A stretch of 64,000 bases of DNA from Bacillus gaemokensis. Its GTDB lineage: Bacteria; Bacillota; Bacilli; Bacillales; Bacillaceae_G. Position 1 is the stretch's first letter; each line of letters opens with the position of its first letter. The notes under the pieces were generated by a model, which saw only the letters and a list, made by a program, of their open reading frames with translations, did not search any database and was not told the origin of the DNA. The DNA is taken from positions 39,364-103,363 of the forward strand of contig NZ_LTAQ01000034.1 of NCBI RefSeq assembly GCF_001590835.1. Reading direction: 5' to 3'. The position numbers and the translations under genes were made by a program. This document shows positions 29,178-38,702 of the stretch, one piece after another.

Positions 29178-29205
29178 ATTATACATCTTTTCAAACAATT
29201 ATCAA
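29178..29205 (-). promoter_or_regulatory. argS2 promoter; -35 overlaps the upstream stop codon
   Basis: TTGATA (29205..29200), a 16-base spacer and TATAAT (29183..29178) on the minus strand. The TGA stop of the methyltransferase gene (29204..29202) lies inside the -35 hexamer. Confidence 0.75.
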
Positions 29206-29975
29206 GGTTCAATTACACCAAAATGAAATTTTGCACTTTTTCTTTTAAACACAAAGAAGTTATGTCGTTCAAATCGCGTACTACGGAAATGATCTTTTAA
29301 AACTACACGCTTTCTAGCAACACGCTTTGCTTCTGCGATTGTTTCATCTGTGACATCATTATATAAGGCAAAATGTTTTAAACCACGAATCCCGTCTGAT
29401 TCAATGACTGTTTCTTCAAACATTGGATCCAGATAGACAACGTCATAACTGTTATCTGCACATTGTTTTAAAAAGGTGAAGTGTTCTGTTTGCTTTACTA
29501 CAATTCTACGCATTGCCTCATCAATTTCTGAAACATCCGAACACCACTTTTGTAAACCTTTCTCCATTACATAAGCCATATACCTGTTTCCTTCAAGCCC
29601 TGTTATAGATCCCTCTTTTCCAACAACATAGCTTGCTACAATACTATCCGACGCCATACCAAGCGTACAATCTAACACCGTCATTCCTTTTTCTAACTTT
29701 GCTGCTTGTACAAATGGATCGTGCTCCCCTCGCATTAATCTCTTCACACGAAACATTGCAGAGTTAGGATGGAAGAAGAACGACTCTTCTATACCTTTTG
29801 GATAAATTGCTAATCGATTCTTTCCTACAACAAGTACATCTTGTCCAAACTGCTCATATAGTTTGGACACAGATACATCGTTACGTACTACAAAAGAGCA
29901 TTGTAATTCTTCCGCTACCTCTTTTGCATAAGTTGTCATTTCCTTATTTGTGCGTCCTGCTGTTGTTACAATCAT
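29202..29975 (-). CDS. Class I SAM-dependent methyltransferase, RsmJ/YpiP-like
   Basis: 257 residues. GMTVLDCTLGMASDSIVASYVVG is the SAM-binding loop, and YDVVYLDPMFEETV supplies the DP-x-F catalytic-type motif of the RsmJ-like rRNA methyltransferase group. The N-terminal 80 residues contain IVTTAGRTNKE and YPKGIEESFFFHPNSAMFRVKRL, found in Bacillus YpiP-type proteins. Probable substrate: a guanine in RNA, by family only. It lies between brxA and argS2 on the same strand. Confidence 0.75.
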   Translation of the reverse strand: MIVTTAGRTNKEMTTYAKEVAEELQCSFVVRNDVSVSKLYEQFGQDVLVVGKNRLAIYPKGIEESFFFHPNSAMFRVKRLMRGEHDPFVQAAKLEKGMTVLDCTLGMASDSIVASYVVGKEGSITGLEGNRYMAYVMEKGLQKWCSDVSEIDEAMRRIVVKQTEHFTFLKQCADNSYDVVYLDPMFEETVIESDGIRGLKHFALYNDVTDETIAEAKRVARKRVVLKDHFRSTRFERHNFFVFKRKSAKFHFGVIEP

Positions 29976-29998
29976 CTTTTCACCTCAATATATAAAGA

Positions 29999-30026
29999 AA
30001 AAAGGGAGAATCACTTCTCCCCTTTT
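29999..30026 (-). terminator. brxA terminator
   Basis: On the minus strand GGGGAGAAG...TTCTCCC hairpin followed by a T-run, immediately after the brxA stop. Confidence 0.8.
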
Positions 30027-30461
30027 TTAGCAATGCTTTTCAAAAGCTTGTTCTAAGTTATTAATAATATCTTCCATTGTTGCTCCTTCAATCTCATGAC
30101 GATGAATGAAGTGAACAACTTCGTTACCTTTTAATAACGCCATAGATGGTGAGGATGGAGGAACATCTCCGAAGTACTCACGCATTGTGCTAGTTGCATC
30201 TTTATCTTGTCCTGCAAACACAGTTACAAGGTGATCAGGTTGTTTTTCAGCACGTACAACCGCTTGACCAGCTGATGGACGTGCTAAGCCAGCTGCGCAG
30301 CCACAAACAGAGTTTACGACAACTAATGTTGTACCTGTTGCATTGTCCATATATTCTTTTACAGCTTCTTCTGTAGTTAATTCTTCAAATCCCGCACGCA
30401 CTAACTCTTGGCGCATTGGAATTACCATTTGACGCATGTACTCTTCGTATGCATTTGACAT
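30027..30461 (-). CDS. brxA: Bacilliredoxin BrxA (YphP family)
   Basis: A 144-residue thioredoxin-fold protein with the rare CGC active site (VVVNSVCGCAAG, Cys 53 and 55). Bacilliredoxins remove bacillithiol from mixed disulfides on proteins during oxidative stress, in a cycle with bacillithiol and Bdr/YpdA. The PPSSPSMAL cis-Pro loop and the C-terminal helix are intact, and the length equals B. subtilis YphP. GGAGAG precedes the ATG. Confidence 0.93.
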   Translation of the reverse strand: MSNAYEEYMRQMVIPMRQELVRAGFEELTTEEAVKEYMDNATGTTLVVVNSVCGCAAGLARPSAGQAVVRAEKQPDHLVTVFAGQDKDATSTMREYFGDVPPSSPSMALLKGNEVVHFIHRHEIEGATMEDIINNLEQAFEKHC

Positions 30462-30544
30462 CTTGTAATCTCTCCTTCAACTTTCATTCCAAATTCATCA
30501 TATCACGCTCTTATAATAGGTGCAAAAGAAAGATAGCGATGTCA

Positions 30545-30928
30545 TCATTTTTTTGAAGGGATTTCACAAACCCCTTCATAACAGTGACCAACAGGTACAA
30601 GTTTTCTATTATTGGCGATATAATCATATACTTTATTTCCAAATCCAAGTAACATAGATAACTTAATAAATGGAACTGCAAACCAATATGCTCGTATATA
30701 TTTTGCCAACACATATATGCTTCTAATTCCATCGTACCATTTGTTATCTTTGAAAATATAAAGCCTTTGTTCCATCTTACTTTGCAACGCTTCAGAGAGC
30801 TGATACTCTTCAACTACATTTTTATCTCGAAAAGAAACAAACTTCATCGCACCTTTTTTATCCAATTTCTTCGTGCGCTCTGCAACTGCCGTACACATCG
30901 TACACCAACTATCATAGAAAACGAGCAT
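30545..30928 (-). CDS. DCC family thiol-disulfide oxidoreductase-like protein (DUF393)
   Basis: 127 residues. The opening VFYDSWCTMCTAVAERTKKLD gives the D-x-x-C-x-x-C signature that names the DCC family. This is a thioredoxin-like fold with a proposed redox role. The conserved AYWFAVPFIKLSMLLGFGNKVYDYIANNR is the family's C-terminal box. It begins four bases after the cvfC stop (30933), so it belongs to the cvfC transcript and may be translationally coupled. The biochemical partner is unknown. Confidence 0.83.
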   Translation of the reverse strand: MLVFYDSWCTMCTAVAERTKKLDKKGAMKFVSFRDKNVVEEYQLSEALQSKMEQRLYIFKDNKWYDGIRSIYVLAKYIRAYWFAVPFIKLSMLLGFGNKVYDYIANNRKLVPVGHCYEGVCEIPSKK

Positions 30929-30932
30929 AGGA

Positions 30933-32060
30933 TTATTCTCCTTTACGAGACTCCGTCATTTGTTTCCAAACAGACCCTTTCGCTTCTTTTCCGCCCTCAA
31001 TACGTTCTAATGCTAAACGAGCTTGCATTGCTACTTCAAACTCTGGGTCATCCTGCGCTATGCGTAATGCTGGAATTGCACTCTCATCACCAAGCTCAAA
31101 TAAGAACATCGCTGCACGCCAGCGTACCAATTTACTTGGGTCCTTAAGAGATTTAATCATAACAAACATCGCTGCTGGATCACCCACATCTGATAAGCAA
31201 TCGCCTGCTGTACGTCGTACACTTACAGAACGGTCTAATAATGCTTTATATAGTAATGGTAATACTTCCTCACCTTTTACCATACCTAAATAAGCTGTCG
31301 CTAAACGACGGATGGATACTTTCTCATCTTCTAACGCTTTTTGTAGTACCGAAATGTCTTCTTCAGTAGGATCCATTTGCTCAAGAGCTGCATAACGTTT
31401 TTTCCAATCAGAATCTGCCATCATTTCTTCTGTTACTTTATATGGTTCACGCTTTGCTACAGTTACTTCCGTAGCACCCGCTTGATCTAATAATTCTTTT
31501 ACAGTTTTTTCAACACGGTCTTCTGGATAAGTAGCGACCATTTCTTCTACAACTTCTTTCCCGATTTCTTCAAAATTACCGTAACGTGTACTTTGTTCTA
31601 TCCATTTACGCTCTTTAACAACGTTAGGTGCAGACATTTGTACTTTCATAATCGCTTCTTTAAAGCGGTTTGGTAATCCAACTCGCTCTTCCATTGTCCC
31701 ATCTGTTAATTTCACCTGCATTGGAATCGTAAAGAACATTTGAATGAATACTTTCACTTCACCAAAATGCGAAAGCTGCTCCTGTTCATCTCCTTCTGTT
31801 ACTTCTTCTCCAAACACAGCACGAACTTGTTGTAAAAGCCCTTTCCAGTCATACTTCGCATTTCGCTCTACTGCTAAAAAGTCGGCTACATGGTATACAC
31901 CTTTAATACCTTCAATCTTTAAAATTTGCTGCACCTGTTCTGGTGCTTGTTCTGCATTTTCGTTTGTATAGTTATTACGTGCCCCTGATGGTAACACTTC
32001 ATTTAAAATAACTTTCATTGTATTTGGACTTGGCGTTGGTTCAATTGCTTTAATCTTCAC
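30933..32060 (-). CDS. cvfC: Conserved virulence factor C family protein (YpgR), HEAT repeats
   Basis: About 375 residues. The N-terminal half carries a Scaffold/NifU-N-like part (IKAIEPTPSPNTMKVILNE, first 90 residues). The C-terminal half has PBS-lyase/HEAT repeats (DEKVSIRRLATAYLGMV, DRSVSVRRTAGDCLSDVGD, PSKLVRWRAAMFLFELGDE). It corresponds to Bacillus YpgR and S. aureus CvfC, whose exact function is unknown. The start is taken as GTG 32060 (VKIKAIEP) with AGGAG upstream. The 37-residue extension from 32171 is low-quality. The order brxA - DCC - cvfC resembles the B. subtilis yphP-ypgR region. Confidence 0.83.
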   Translation of the reverse strand: MKIKAIEPTPSPNTMKVILNEVLPSGARNNYTNENAEQAPEQVQQILKIEGIKGVYHVADFLAVERNAKYDWKGLLQQVRAVFGEEVTEGDEQEQLSHFGEVKVFIQMFFTIPMQVKLTDGTMEERVGLPNRFKEAIMKVQMSAPNVVKERKWIEQSTRYGNFEEIGKEVVEEMVATYPEDRVEKTVKELLDQAGATEVTVAKREPYKVTEEMMADSDWKKRYAALEQMDPTEEDISVLQKALEDEKVSIRRLATAYLGMVKGEEVLPLLYKALLDRSVSVRRTAGDCLSDVGDPAAMFVMIKSLKDPSKLVRWRAAMFLFELGDESAIPALRIAQDDPEFEVAMQARLALERIEGGKEAKGSVWKQMTESRKGE

Positions 32061-32368
32061 GTAAATATACTCTCCTTTATTGCTTGTTCTTAGCTGTATT
32101 GTAACATGTTCTATCTTTATACTCCTACTGGGATGCTTGCTTTTCCTAATCGCAATTGTATTCTGGGTCAAATTGTTTTAAATGATGAAATAATTTCGCA
32201 TATAAGTAAAGACAAACCTGCGACGAAACCCATGGTATTAGCAGTAACATTTATCTTAAATCAGGAGGAAGTATAATAATAGTTTCTTCCTTTTATTCCA
32301 ATCCTTATTGATTTATCCTCGCATCCTCGTCCCCACTAAAATCTATTTCCCCCAACTATAATATAAAG

Positions 32369-32569
32369 TTGTATTATCCAGAACATTGGATAATACTTCT
32401 TGGGGATGAGGAGCGCTACGGAGCTATAGGAGAGTTTTTCCAAGTCTCAGCCATTTCCGACGATAGATTGTCACTTGTGCAAGTTGTTGAACAAGAAGCA
32501 TTTCACCAACTGGAGCCTTACCCACAATATTACATTACTGTTCTTGTCTACTGTTTAAAGCGTCTTTAA
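32369..32569 (+). other. Short protein-like reading frame, possibly a gene fragment
   Basis: 66 codons beginning MYYPEHWIILLGDEERYGAIG with fairly natural composition, but no ribosome site and an end that runs antisense into the S8 protease gene. It may be a fragment of a displaced gene or chance. The flanking 32061..32368 holds the cvfC promoter region and nothing else I can name. Confidence 0.25.
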
Positions 32570-34286
32570 CCGCATCTACTGCATCTACTCTACCGTGTCC
32601 AAACCAAGCACTCCATGTTCCATCACTACTTCCTGTATTGATAAATGTTCCTTTATCAAAAGGTGAAATCGGTGATACATCCCATGAAGTATCCGTATCA
32701 AAAGGCCCTGGAGGAGTCTTTTGGTAACCTTCAAAATTCAAATCTTTTGAGGCCGTTCGTTTTAGAATTGAAACTACTTCCAGAGCGGATAATTGAGGAT
32801 TGGCCGAAATGACTAACGCAGCAATTCCAGCTACTAAAGGTGTCGCACTAGAAGTTCCCCCAAAACGACTTGTTACGTTTTCTGGTATGCAAGCTCCATG
32901 TAATAAAGGGATGGAGCCTGTTGCTGTTGTAATTGGTATCCCTCTTACGGGCATTCGAAAATATTCATGAAGATTATTACTAGGAGCTGCAATTGAAATC
33001 CCTGCACCATAATTCGAATAATGACTTCTTTGTGCAGTACTACTGAGAGCTGCTACAAACATAACCCCTGGGATTCCAACTAATGAGTGATGAAAATTTT
33101 TAGTCTTCTCTACCCCTACCCATAATCCTTTATTCCATCCATCAGTATACGGTACATCAACTAAAGCATCGTGTTCAATTGGACAATTCTCATTTCCTGC
33201 TGCCCATAAAAATACAATCCCTTTACGTCGCCGTCCACCAGTTTTAGCTAATTCCGTAATTTTTTCTATGACTTGACTAGGCCAAGTTCTCTCAGGACTT
33301 CTTCCCCATGAATTCGATAATACATCTACTTTATCAGCAATATATTTTAAAACGGTCATTAATTTAGAATCACTTATAAATAATCCTCCGTCTTTAGATT
33401 CCCACTTAATAGGAAAGAGTCTACAACCTGGCGCTGCCCCTACAGTAAATTGTGCATCTACTTCAGCTGCCACGACTCCTGCACAAGAAGTACCATGGTT
33501 CTTGCAAGTGGTATACATTTGTTGTATCTGAAAATCACTATCTAAATTGGTAATAAGACGTTCCTCTTGGAAATATCCATAACCAGCAAATTTATTTGTC
33601 GAATTAAAGTCAGGATGCTCTATTTTGCAACCATCATCCGTAATACCTATAACAACATCTCCACTGCCAAAATGGTCAAGAATTTTCCATGCATCCTCAC
33701 ACCTTGTAGAAGATCGAGGATCATAATCTGTATTCCGGAAGTGCGTATGTAAATGCCATTGCTTAGAATAAGCTGGATCACGCGGGATTTCTAAATCGTA
33801 TGTATGCATCTGATGATTTAAGTCATGATCTGCTGATTGTACAAGTGGTTCCTCTTCCATAAGCTTAACAACTAACTTAATTGGATTCATACCAGTAGCA
33901 TTAGTAAGCTGAAAAAGATAGTTATATTCATCATATTTCTCTAGCAATAATAATTTATAACGTGTAGTAAAAAGAGTAATATCTTCCTCAGAAAACGCAT
34001 TGCAAAATTTTACAAAGATACGATCCGTAATAAGAAATTCATCGTTAGTTTCAATACGATAATATGCATGATGGGTTGGAGCAATTTTTCTTGCTTTATC
34101 CATCAAAAATTCAAGATCACTTTCATCTGTTGTAATGCGAAAAGACGCTGGAGAAACTTGTTCAACGTCTAAAAGCTCATGTTGCTTTTTAAAATTATTT
34201 GGACTTGTTCTAATCACAAATTGATTTTCTTGTTTTTGGAGTAAAATCTTTTTTCCTGCACGATAAGTATACAATTCTTGTATCAT
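32535..34286 (-). CDS. Subtilisin-like serine protease (S8), no signal peptide
   Basis: 583 residues. Catalytic Asp in GITDDGCKIEHPDF (D217), His in NHGTSCAGVVAAE (H264), oxyanion Asn in WAAGNEN (about 365) and Ser in GGTSSATPLVAG (S479) are all present. The first 165 residues are a separate N-terminal domain with no hydrophobic signal, so export by Sec is not expected. The catalytic domain has a long insert (residues 367-415). It resembles cytosolic or spore-type S8 enzymes and not the extracellular subtilisins. A ribosome site, AGGAGG, is present. It shares the region with an endonuclease I, an ispA-like pseudogene and a second leaderless S8 protease. The substrate is unknown. Confidence 0.88.
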   Translation of the reverse strand: MIQELYTYRAGKKILLQKQENQFVIRTSPNNFKKQHELLDVEQVSPASFRITTDESDLEFLMDKARKIAPTHHAYYRIETNDEFLITDRIFVKFCNAFSEEDITLFTTRYKLLLLEKYDEYNYLFQLTNATGMNPIKLVVKLMEEEPLVQSADHDLNHQMHTYDLEIPRDPAYSKQWHLHTHFRNTDYDPRSSTRCEDAWKILDHFGSGDVVIGITDDGCKIEHPDFNSTNKFAGYGYFQEERLITNLDSDFQIQQMYTTCKNHGTSCAGVVAAEVDAQFTVGAAPGCRLFPIKWESKDGGLFISDSKLMTVLKYIADKVDVLSNSWGRSPERTWPSQVIEKITELAKTGGRRRKGIVFLWAAGNENCPIEHDALVDVPYTDGWNKGLWVGVEKTKNFHHSLVGIPGVMFVAALSSTAQRSHYSNYGAGISIAAPSNNLHEYFRMPVRGIPITTATGSIPLLHGACIPENVTSRFGGTSSATPLVAGIAALVISANPQLSALEVVSILKRTASKDLNFEGYQKTPPGPFDTDTSWDVSPISPFDKGTFINTGSSDGTWSAWFGHGRVDAVDAVKDALNSRQEQ

Positions 34287-34842
34287 CTGACTATTACCTC
34301 CTGGTTTAAAGGTAATTCTAATATGTCCTTTATTATTCGGTACATAATAGAATTACCTTTACAAATACTTACTTTTTCTCAAGAAACAGCAACTTGTGAA
34401 AATTGCACTGTTCTTAATATTAGGTGAAGCCTTCTACTTTATTTAAGAAGCTACCATCTTTAAACTGTGCTATTTTCATCTGACCATTTCATAAATTGTT
34501 CTAAACTTATTAAACCTTATTAATTTGTAAATCATGTTTACTCTTTTCCGAATGAACGGTATTTATGTATATAAAAATAGATGACTTACACTTCAAGATA
34601 AGTTTGTGAAACAAAATAAAAAAGTCTCATCATTAGGAATGAAAAGACTTTTTTATTTTAGCTAATATGAAACAAATCGAAGATATTTTTTTACTTTTAA
34701 CTCATTACTTTAAGATAAGTATCCGGTTTTAAGGGTTAACTTCAGATTTGTAGTTTTTATGTTTATCCTATTAACTCACTTAATATAAATTATTTTGTAA
34801 ATTGAAATCATATGCTTAAACGACTAAAACTGTTCCATCTAA
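34287..34842. other. Intergenic region with one terminator
   Basis: A 556-base AT-rich gap. The hairpin AAAAAGTCT / AGACTTTTTT at 34617..34657 is a likely bidirectional terminator. Around 34410..34500 the minus strand shows short protein-like bits (EQFMKWSDENSTV, then FKDGSFLNKVEGFT) separated by frame changes, probably a worn gene fragment. Nothing else was seen. Confidence 0.45.
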
Positions 34843-35745
34843 TTAATGGTGTACATTAATGAAACTAAAATCAACTTTAGATGCAGACTCGGCAAAATCA
34901 ATAAAAGGATTTCTATTACCCTGTAGTTCAAAAATAGCTTGATTACGATGCTTTTCATATTCAGAATTAGGCGGAAAATCAGCATGCCACTGCAAAAGTA
35001 AAGGAATGTTGATTTTATTTTTAAATTCAGGCAAAATCTTATCTGGATAACGCATAAGAAAGTACAGGGTAGCTCTCGCTATCATCCCTTTTCCATACTC
35101 TGGTTCAAATTCCTCCAATTCACTCATACCACACTCTTCTACTACCTTGCTCGCTGTAAACGCTTCTGGTTTAAAATCAGGAAAATCATGATACTGCTTG
35201 TTTCCCCTAAAGGAGTTACAACCCTTTTCACAGTAAAATAAATGATGCATATCTCCTCTCATTGGCTCTTTTTTTCGAAACCAAGATTGAGGTACGACAT
35301 GCTCAATATTTAGGATATCTCCATCTTCCCCAGGAACCTCATTCAACACAACCTTCGTTTCCAGTTCACTTTGAATCACAATCGCAGGATCTGCTTGTTT
35401 GCCTGAATAAAGACTTTTATATTTACCATCAGCATGCAAGTCAACCCATGTTTCTAAGTGGTGTCCACTGTTTTTATAGCTAAACTGCTCGCGATGCGTT
35501 GTTTCAAGTAAATTGTGAAGTGATTTAAATAACTCTTTACCATTTAAAGTTTGGAAATGAATGTTTTGATAGTATTGATTTACATCTTGCTGATTTTTTT
35601 CCTGATCATAATAAGCTGTGTGACTCTGATTAATCCTCTCTTGATTCTCTCTAAGAACTTTTAGCTTCCCATTCACTTCAGTTTCTAACATAACTCTAAA
35701 ATTCATTTCTTTATTTGATAATGAGGGATCATTTTGTAAATTCAT
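34843..35745 (-). CDS. Endonuclease I family nuclease (EndA/NucM-like), no signal peptide
   Basis: About 300 residues. The core NIEHVVPQSWFRK (beta-beta-alpha-metal His), then MRGDMHHLFYC, CNSFRGNKQYHDF and YGKGMIARATLYFLMRYPD, match the endonuclease I family, which cuts DNA non-specifically with a metal ion. Characterised members are secreted (Vibrio EndA, Bacillus Bsn). This one has a hydrophilic N-terminus and no signal peptide, so it is either cytosolic or exported another way. The start at 35745 is chosen because AGGAG lies eight bases upstream. It stands between two S8 protease genes. Confidence 0.82.
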   Translation of the reverse strand: MNLQNDPSLSNKEMNFRVMLETEVNGKLKVLRENQERINQSHTAYYDQEKNQQDVNQYYQNIHFQTLNGKELFKSLHNLLETTHREQFSYKNSGHHLETWVDLHADGKYKSLYSGKQADPAIVIQSELETKVVLNEVPGEDGDILNIEHVVPQSWFRKKEPMRGDMHHLFYCEKGCNSFRGNKQYHDFPDFKPEAFTASKVVEECGMSELEEFEPEYGKGMIARATLYFLMRYPDKILPEFKNKINIPLLLQWHADFPPNSEYEKHRNQAIFELQGNRNPFIDFAESASKVDFSFINVHH

Positions 35746-35952
35746 GAGCACTACTCCTTTTAAAGATATTGTTTCAAATCAATTGGATGTTCTTTCAAAA
35801 ACACTAATTTCTCTTTAATTCCTATTAAATAAAGCTAATGATTCATTAATTAAGTTAATGCCCCTATTACATGTAGAATAGTCATGAAAATATCTCGTAA
35901 TTTGTTGTATAGATTTTTTATTTCCACACCTAGAACTAATACAGACACTCCC

Positions 35953-36399
35953 TTACTTGTGTTCAGAAAAATTATTGGATCCACTGAACTTGCTGCGTTG
36001 TAGGCACTCCGGATAATCCAATTCTTTATTCAAAGAATTATGATTTCCATAATTTTCAGCAGCACATACAATCAATATATTATGCGTTACAGCTTTTTTT
36101 ATAACTTTACGTCGTAATTTGTTGAAAAAGATAGTACTTAAAGATATAGAAATAATATTTACCTTTTTCTCAATACCATACTGTACCTCTTCTATTATCC
36201 AATTAAGTGATCTTGTTCCAACTACATACGTTCCATATCCATAATAGTCATGAAACATTTCTGATTTTTCTTCATCGTCATTGGTAACGTTTCATCCCTC
36301 AATCATAGGCTCTTTCAAATCCAAATGATTTCTATCACAAATTCGTATCTATAATTGGTATTTTTATGTGCTTCAAACCGATATCAATTAATCCCTTTC
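35953..36399 (-). pseudogene. ispA-like intracellular subtilisin, decayed
   Basis: The minus strand holds, in order and across frame changes and stops, IGLKHIKIPIIDTN (catalytic Asp strand), CDRNHLDLKEPMIEG, a TGA, NVTNDDEEKSE, GYGTYVVGT (the HGTHVAG box with the catalytic His mutated to Tyr), WIIEEVQYGIEKKVNIISIS and NILIVCAAENYG (the AAGN oxyanion box damaged). Order and spacing follow the major intracellular serine protease IspA of Bacillus. The catalytic Ser region is missing beyond YPECL. It is clearly dead. Confidence 0.72.
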
Positions 36400-36703
36400 T
36401 TCAATTAAGTTTCATCTATTATCGCATTAAAAATTTCACAAAAAATCACTTCTAAATCATTTATAAAGAACAATAAAAACTGAAATGGTGATAAGCCACT
36501 CTATCGGAAATAGAAGAACCTCTAGTTAGTAGTGGTTCTAGTTATGTCGCTTGAAAAATTTTCACAGCAGATTCTCTACATTTTGAAATTCGGTAATTAT
36601 ACCCATCGTTTCACCTATGTACATAAAAGTAACAATATACTCCAATACTTGTTACGAAAGCACTCTACATTTATAACACTTTCTAATTAAAAGGAGAAAA
36701 AAC
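36400..36703. other. Intergenic region upstream of the second S8 protease
   Basis: AT-rich. AAAAGGAG at 36691..36698 is the ribosome site of the gene at 36704. No other feature was seen apart from possible further debris of the ispA-like N-terminus. Confidence 0.4.
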
Positions 36704-38533
36704 ATGCGCTTAAAGAAGACAACAGAACAGATCCCAACGAATATTGATCCACGCCTACAAAGAATTATTAAACAAAACCAACAAGAAATAGACACTCATG
36801 CAGCTGATACAGCTACTGAAAGGGAAATACCAGTTATCGCAAAGGTAAAAGATATTAATGCTTGGAACGCAATTCCTGGCGTCCTTCAAACTAACGATAT
36901 CTCGATGGCACCAGATAAATCTGGTCGGATCGTGACAGCTAAAGTATCCGTGGCTGAATTAGAAAATATACGCCAGTCCCCCCATGTACTAAGTTTGAAA
37001 GCTGCAAAACCGGTTAGACCCTTATTAAACAAAACAATAGAAGAAACAAAGGCTAAAAATGATCTTCTTCCACCAAGTGCAGCAAAGGATCATAGTGGTA
37101 AAGGAGTTGTGGTAGGTATCGTGGATTTCGGTTGTGATTTTGCTCACAAAAACTTCCAAAATCAAGATAAATCGACACGACTACTCGCAATCTGGGATCA
37201 AAATGCTGAGAAAGCCATGGGAAGTCCAGTTGAATATGGAAAAGTCTTTACGAAAGAAGAAATTAATAATGCTTTGAATTCTTCTCAACCTTATAAAACT
37301 TTAGGTTACCCTACCGTTGCCTTTAATCCAAGTGATCCTGAGCATGGTACACATGTTATGGATATAGCAGCTGGAAATGGTCACGGAACTGGTATACCAG
37401 GTGTAGCTCCAAATGTAGATTTAGTATTTGTGCAACTTTCTGCAAATGATATCGAGTGGCAAGGAAAAAATGTTGTTAACAGTACATTTGGAGACTCTAG
37501 ACAACTTCTTGACGCATTAAAATTCATTTTTGATACAGCGGGAGACCGTCCTTGTGTAATTAACCTTAGTTTAGGAACAAATGGTGGTGCACATGACGGA
37601 ACATCTCTTGTGGAGCAAGGAATAGACGGTCTATTAATTGAGAAACCGAACCGTTCTATAGTTATTGCGGCTAGTAACTCGTTTAATGATGGAATTCATG
37701 CACAAGGTGTAGTATCCCAAGGGAGCTCTATCGACCTTCACTGGCAAGTTCAAAAGAGAGATTTCACCTTCAACGAATTAGAAATATGGTACAACGGTGA
37801 AGATGATTTTCTTGTTGAGATTATTACCCCTAATGGAGATAGCATCGGAGATATTAAACTTGGAGAAAACGGAGTCCTAGATGATAGCGAGGGAAACACC
37901 TTAATTTTTGTGGCTAATCGAAAAAGTGATTCTACCAACGGCGACAATGTAATTGGTATCTTCTTAGAGAGTGGATTACCTACAGGGGATTGGACCATCC
38001 GACTTCAAGGCGTTAACGTAAATAATGGTACATTCCAGGCTTGGATTGAACGGGATGATGGTGGTCAATCTAACTTTATGCCACCTCATGATAATACTCA
38101 TACACTGGGTTCCATTTCTTGTGGACACAAAAGTATTGTAGTGGGTTCTTATGATGCGCATGTTCCAAATGCTCCTATTTCATTCTTTTCAAGTGCTGGT
38201 CCAACACGAGATGGTCGACAAAAGCCAGAGATTAGTGCTCCTGGCCATAAAGTAATGGCAGCTGCTTCTGGTACAATTAATAAAAATACCGAAATGTCAG
38301 GTACAAGTATGGCTGCACCAGCTGTAACTGGTATTGTTGCATTAGTTCTTGCTGAAGCAAAAGCACATGGTATTAACCTCACTATAGACCAAATTCGTGA
38401 CATCTTAGTGAAAACAGCACGGAAAAATCCTCCAGAGGGGGAAGAATGGAATGAGCAATATGGTTTAGGACGAATTGATGCAAAAGAAGCAGTAAAATTA
38501 GTAACAAAGACTGTTTCTGTAACGCATTCATAA
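36704..38533 (+). CDS. Subtilisin-like serine protease (S8) with inserted beta domain, no signal peptide
   Basis: 609 residues. The triad is Asp 141 (VVGIVDFGCDFAHKNF, with DFG replacing the usual D-T/S-G), His 214 (DPEHGTHVMDIAAGNG) and Ser 535 (MSGTSMAAPAVTG). ASNSFNDG near 325 is the oxyanion region. Residues 345-450 form an inserted beta-rich domain (WQVQKRDFTFNELEIWYNG...GDWTIRLQGV), like the pre-peptidase/P-type inserts that sit between His and Ser in some S8 enzymes. Residues 1-120 are hydrophilic without a signal peptide. AAAGGAG precedes the ATG and a terminator follows at 38644. The role is unknown. Confidence 0.88.
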   Translation: MRLKKTTEQIPTNIDPRLQRIIKQNQQEIDTHAADTATEREIPVIAKVKDINAWNAIPGVLQTNDISMAPDKSGRIVTAKVSVAELENIRQSPHVLSLKAAKPVRPLLNKTIEETKAKNDLLPPSAAKDHSGKGVVVGIVDFGCDFAHKNFQNQDKSTRLLAIWDQNAEKAMGSPVEYGKVFTKEEINNALNSSQPYKTLGYPTVAFNPSDPEHGTHVMDIAAGNGHGTGIPGVAPNVDLVFVQLSANDIEWQGKNVVNSTFGDSRQLLDALKFIFDTAGDRPCVINLSLGTNGGAHDGTSLVEQGIDGLLIEKPNRSIVIAASNSFNDGIHAQGVVSQGSSIDLHWQVQKRDFTFNELEIWYNGEDDFLVEIITPNGDSIGDIKLGENGVLDDSEGNTLIFVANRKSDSTNGDNVIGIFLESGLPTGDWTIRLQGVNVNNGTFQAWIERDDGGQSNFMPPHDNTHTLGSISCGHKSIVVGSYDAHVPNAPISFFSSAGPTRDGRQKPEISAPGHKVMAAASGTINKNTEMSGTSMAAPAVTGIVALVLAEAKAHGINLTIDQIRDILVKTARKNPPEGEEWNEQYGLGRIDAKEAVKLVTKTVSVTHS

Positions 38534-38643
38534 TTTGAGTGCCCTATATTACAGACAATAAGTACTATAGGGGGAAAAACATTCTAAAACTTTGAATATC
38601 CTTTTCACTTATAAACCATAATTGTAAATTTGATATCATTTTA

Positions 38644-38682
38644 AAAGGCCATTCAACAGTAGTTACTGTTGGATGGCCTTTA
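38644..38682. terminator. Bidirectional terminator
   Basis: AAAGGCCAT-CAACAGTA / TACTGTTG-ATGGCCTTT hairpin between convergent genes ending at 38533 and 38703. Confidence 0.85.
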
Positions 38683-38702
38683 GTTTTACATATCATTAAA
38701 AA

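Noticed and set aside
32061-32171. Longer start for cvfC
   Set aside because: The extension has poor composition, and an AGGAG box supports GTG 32060.
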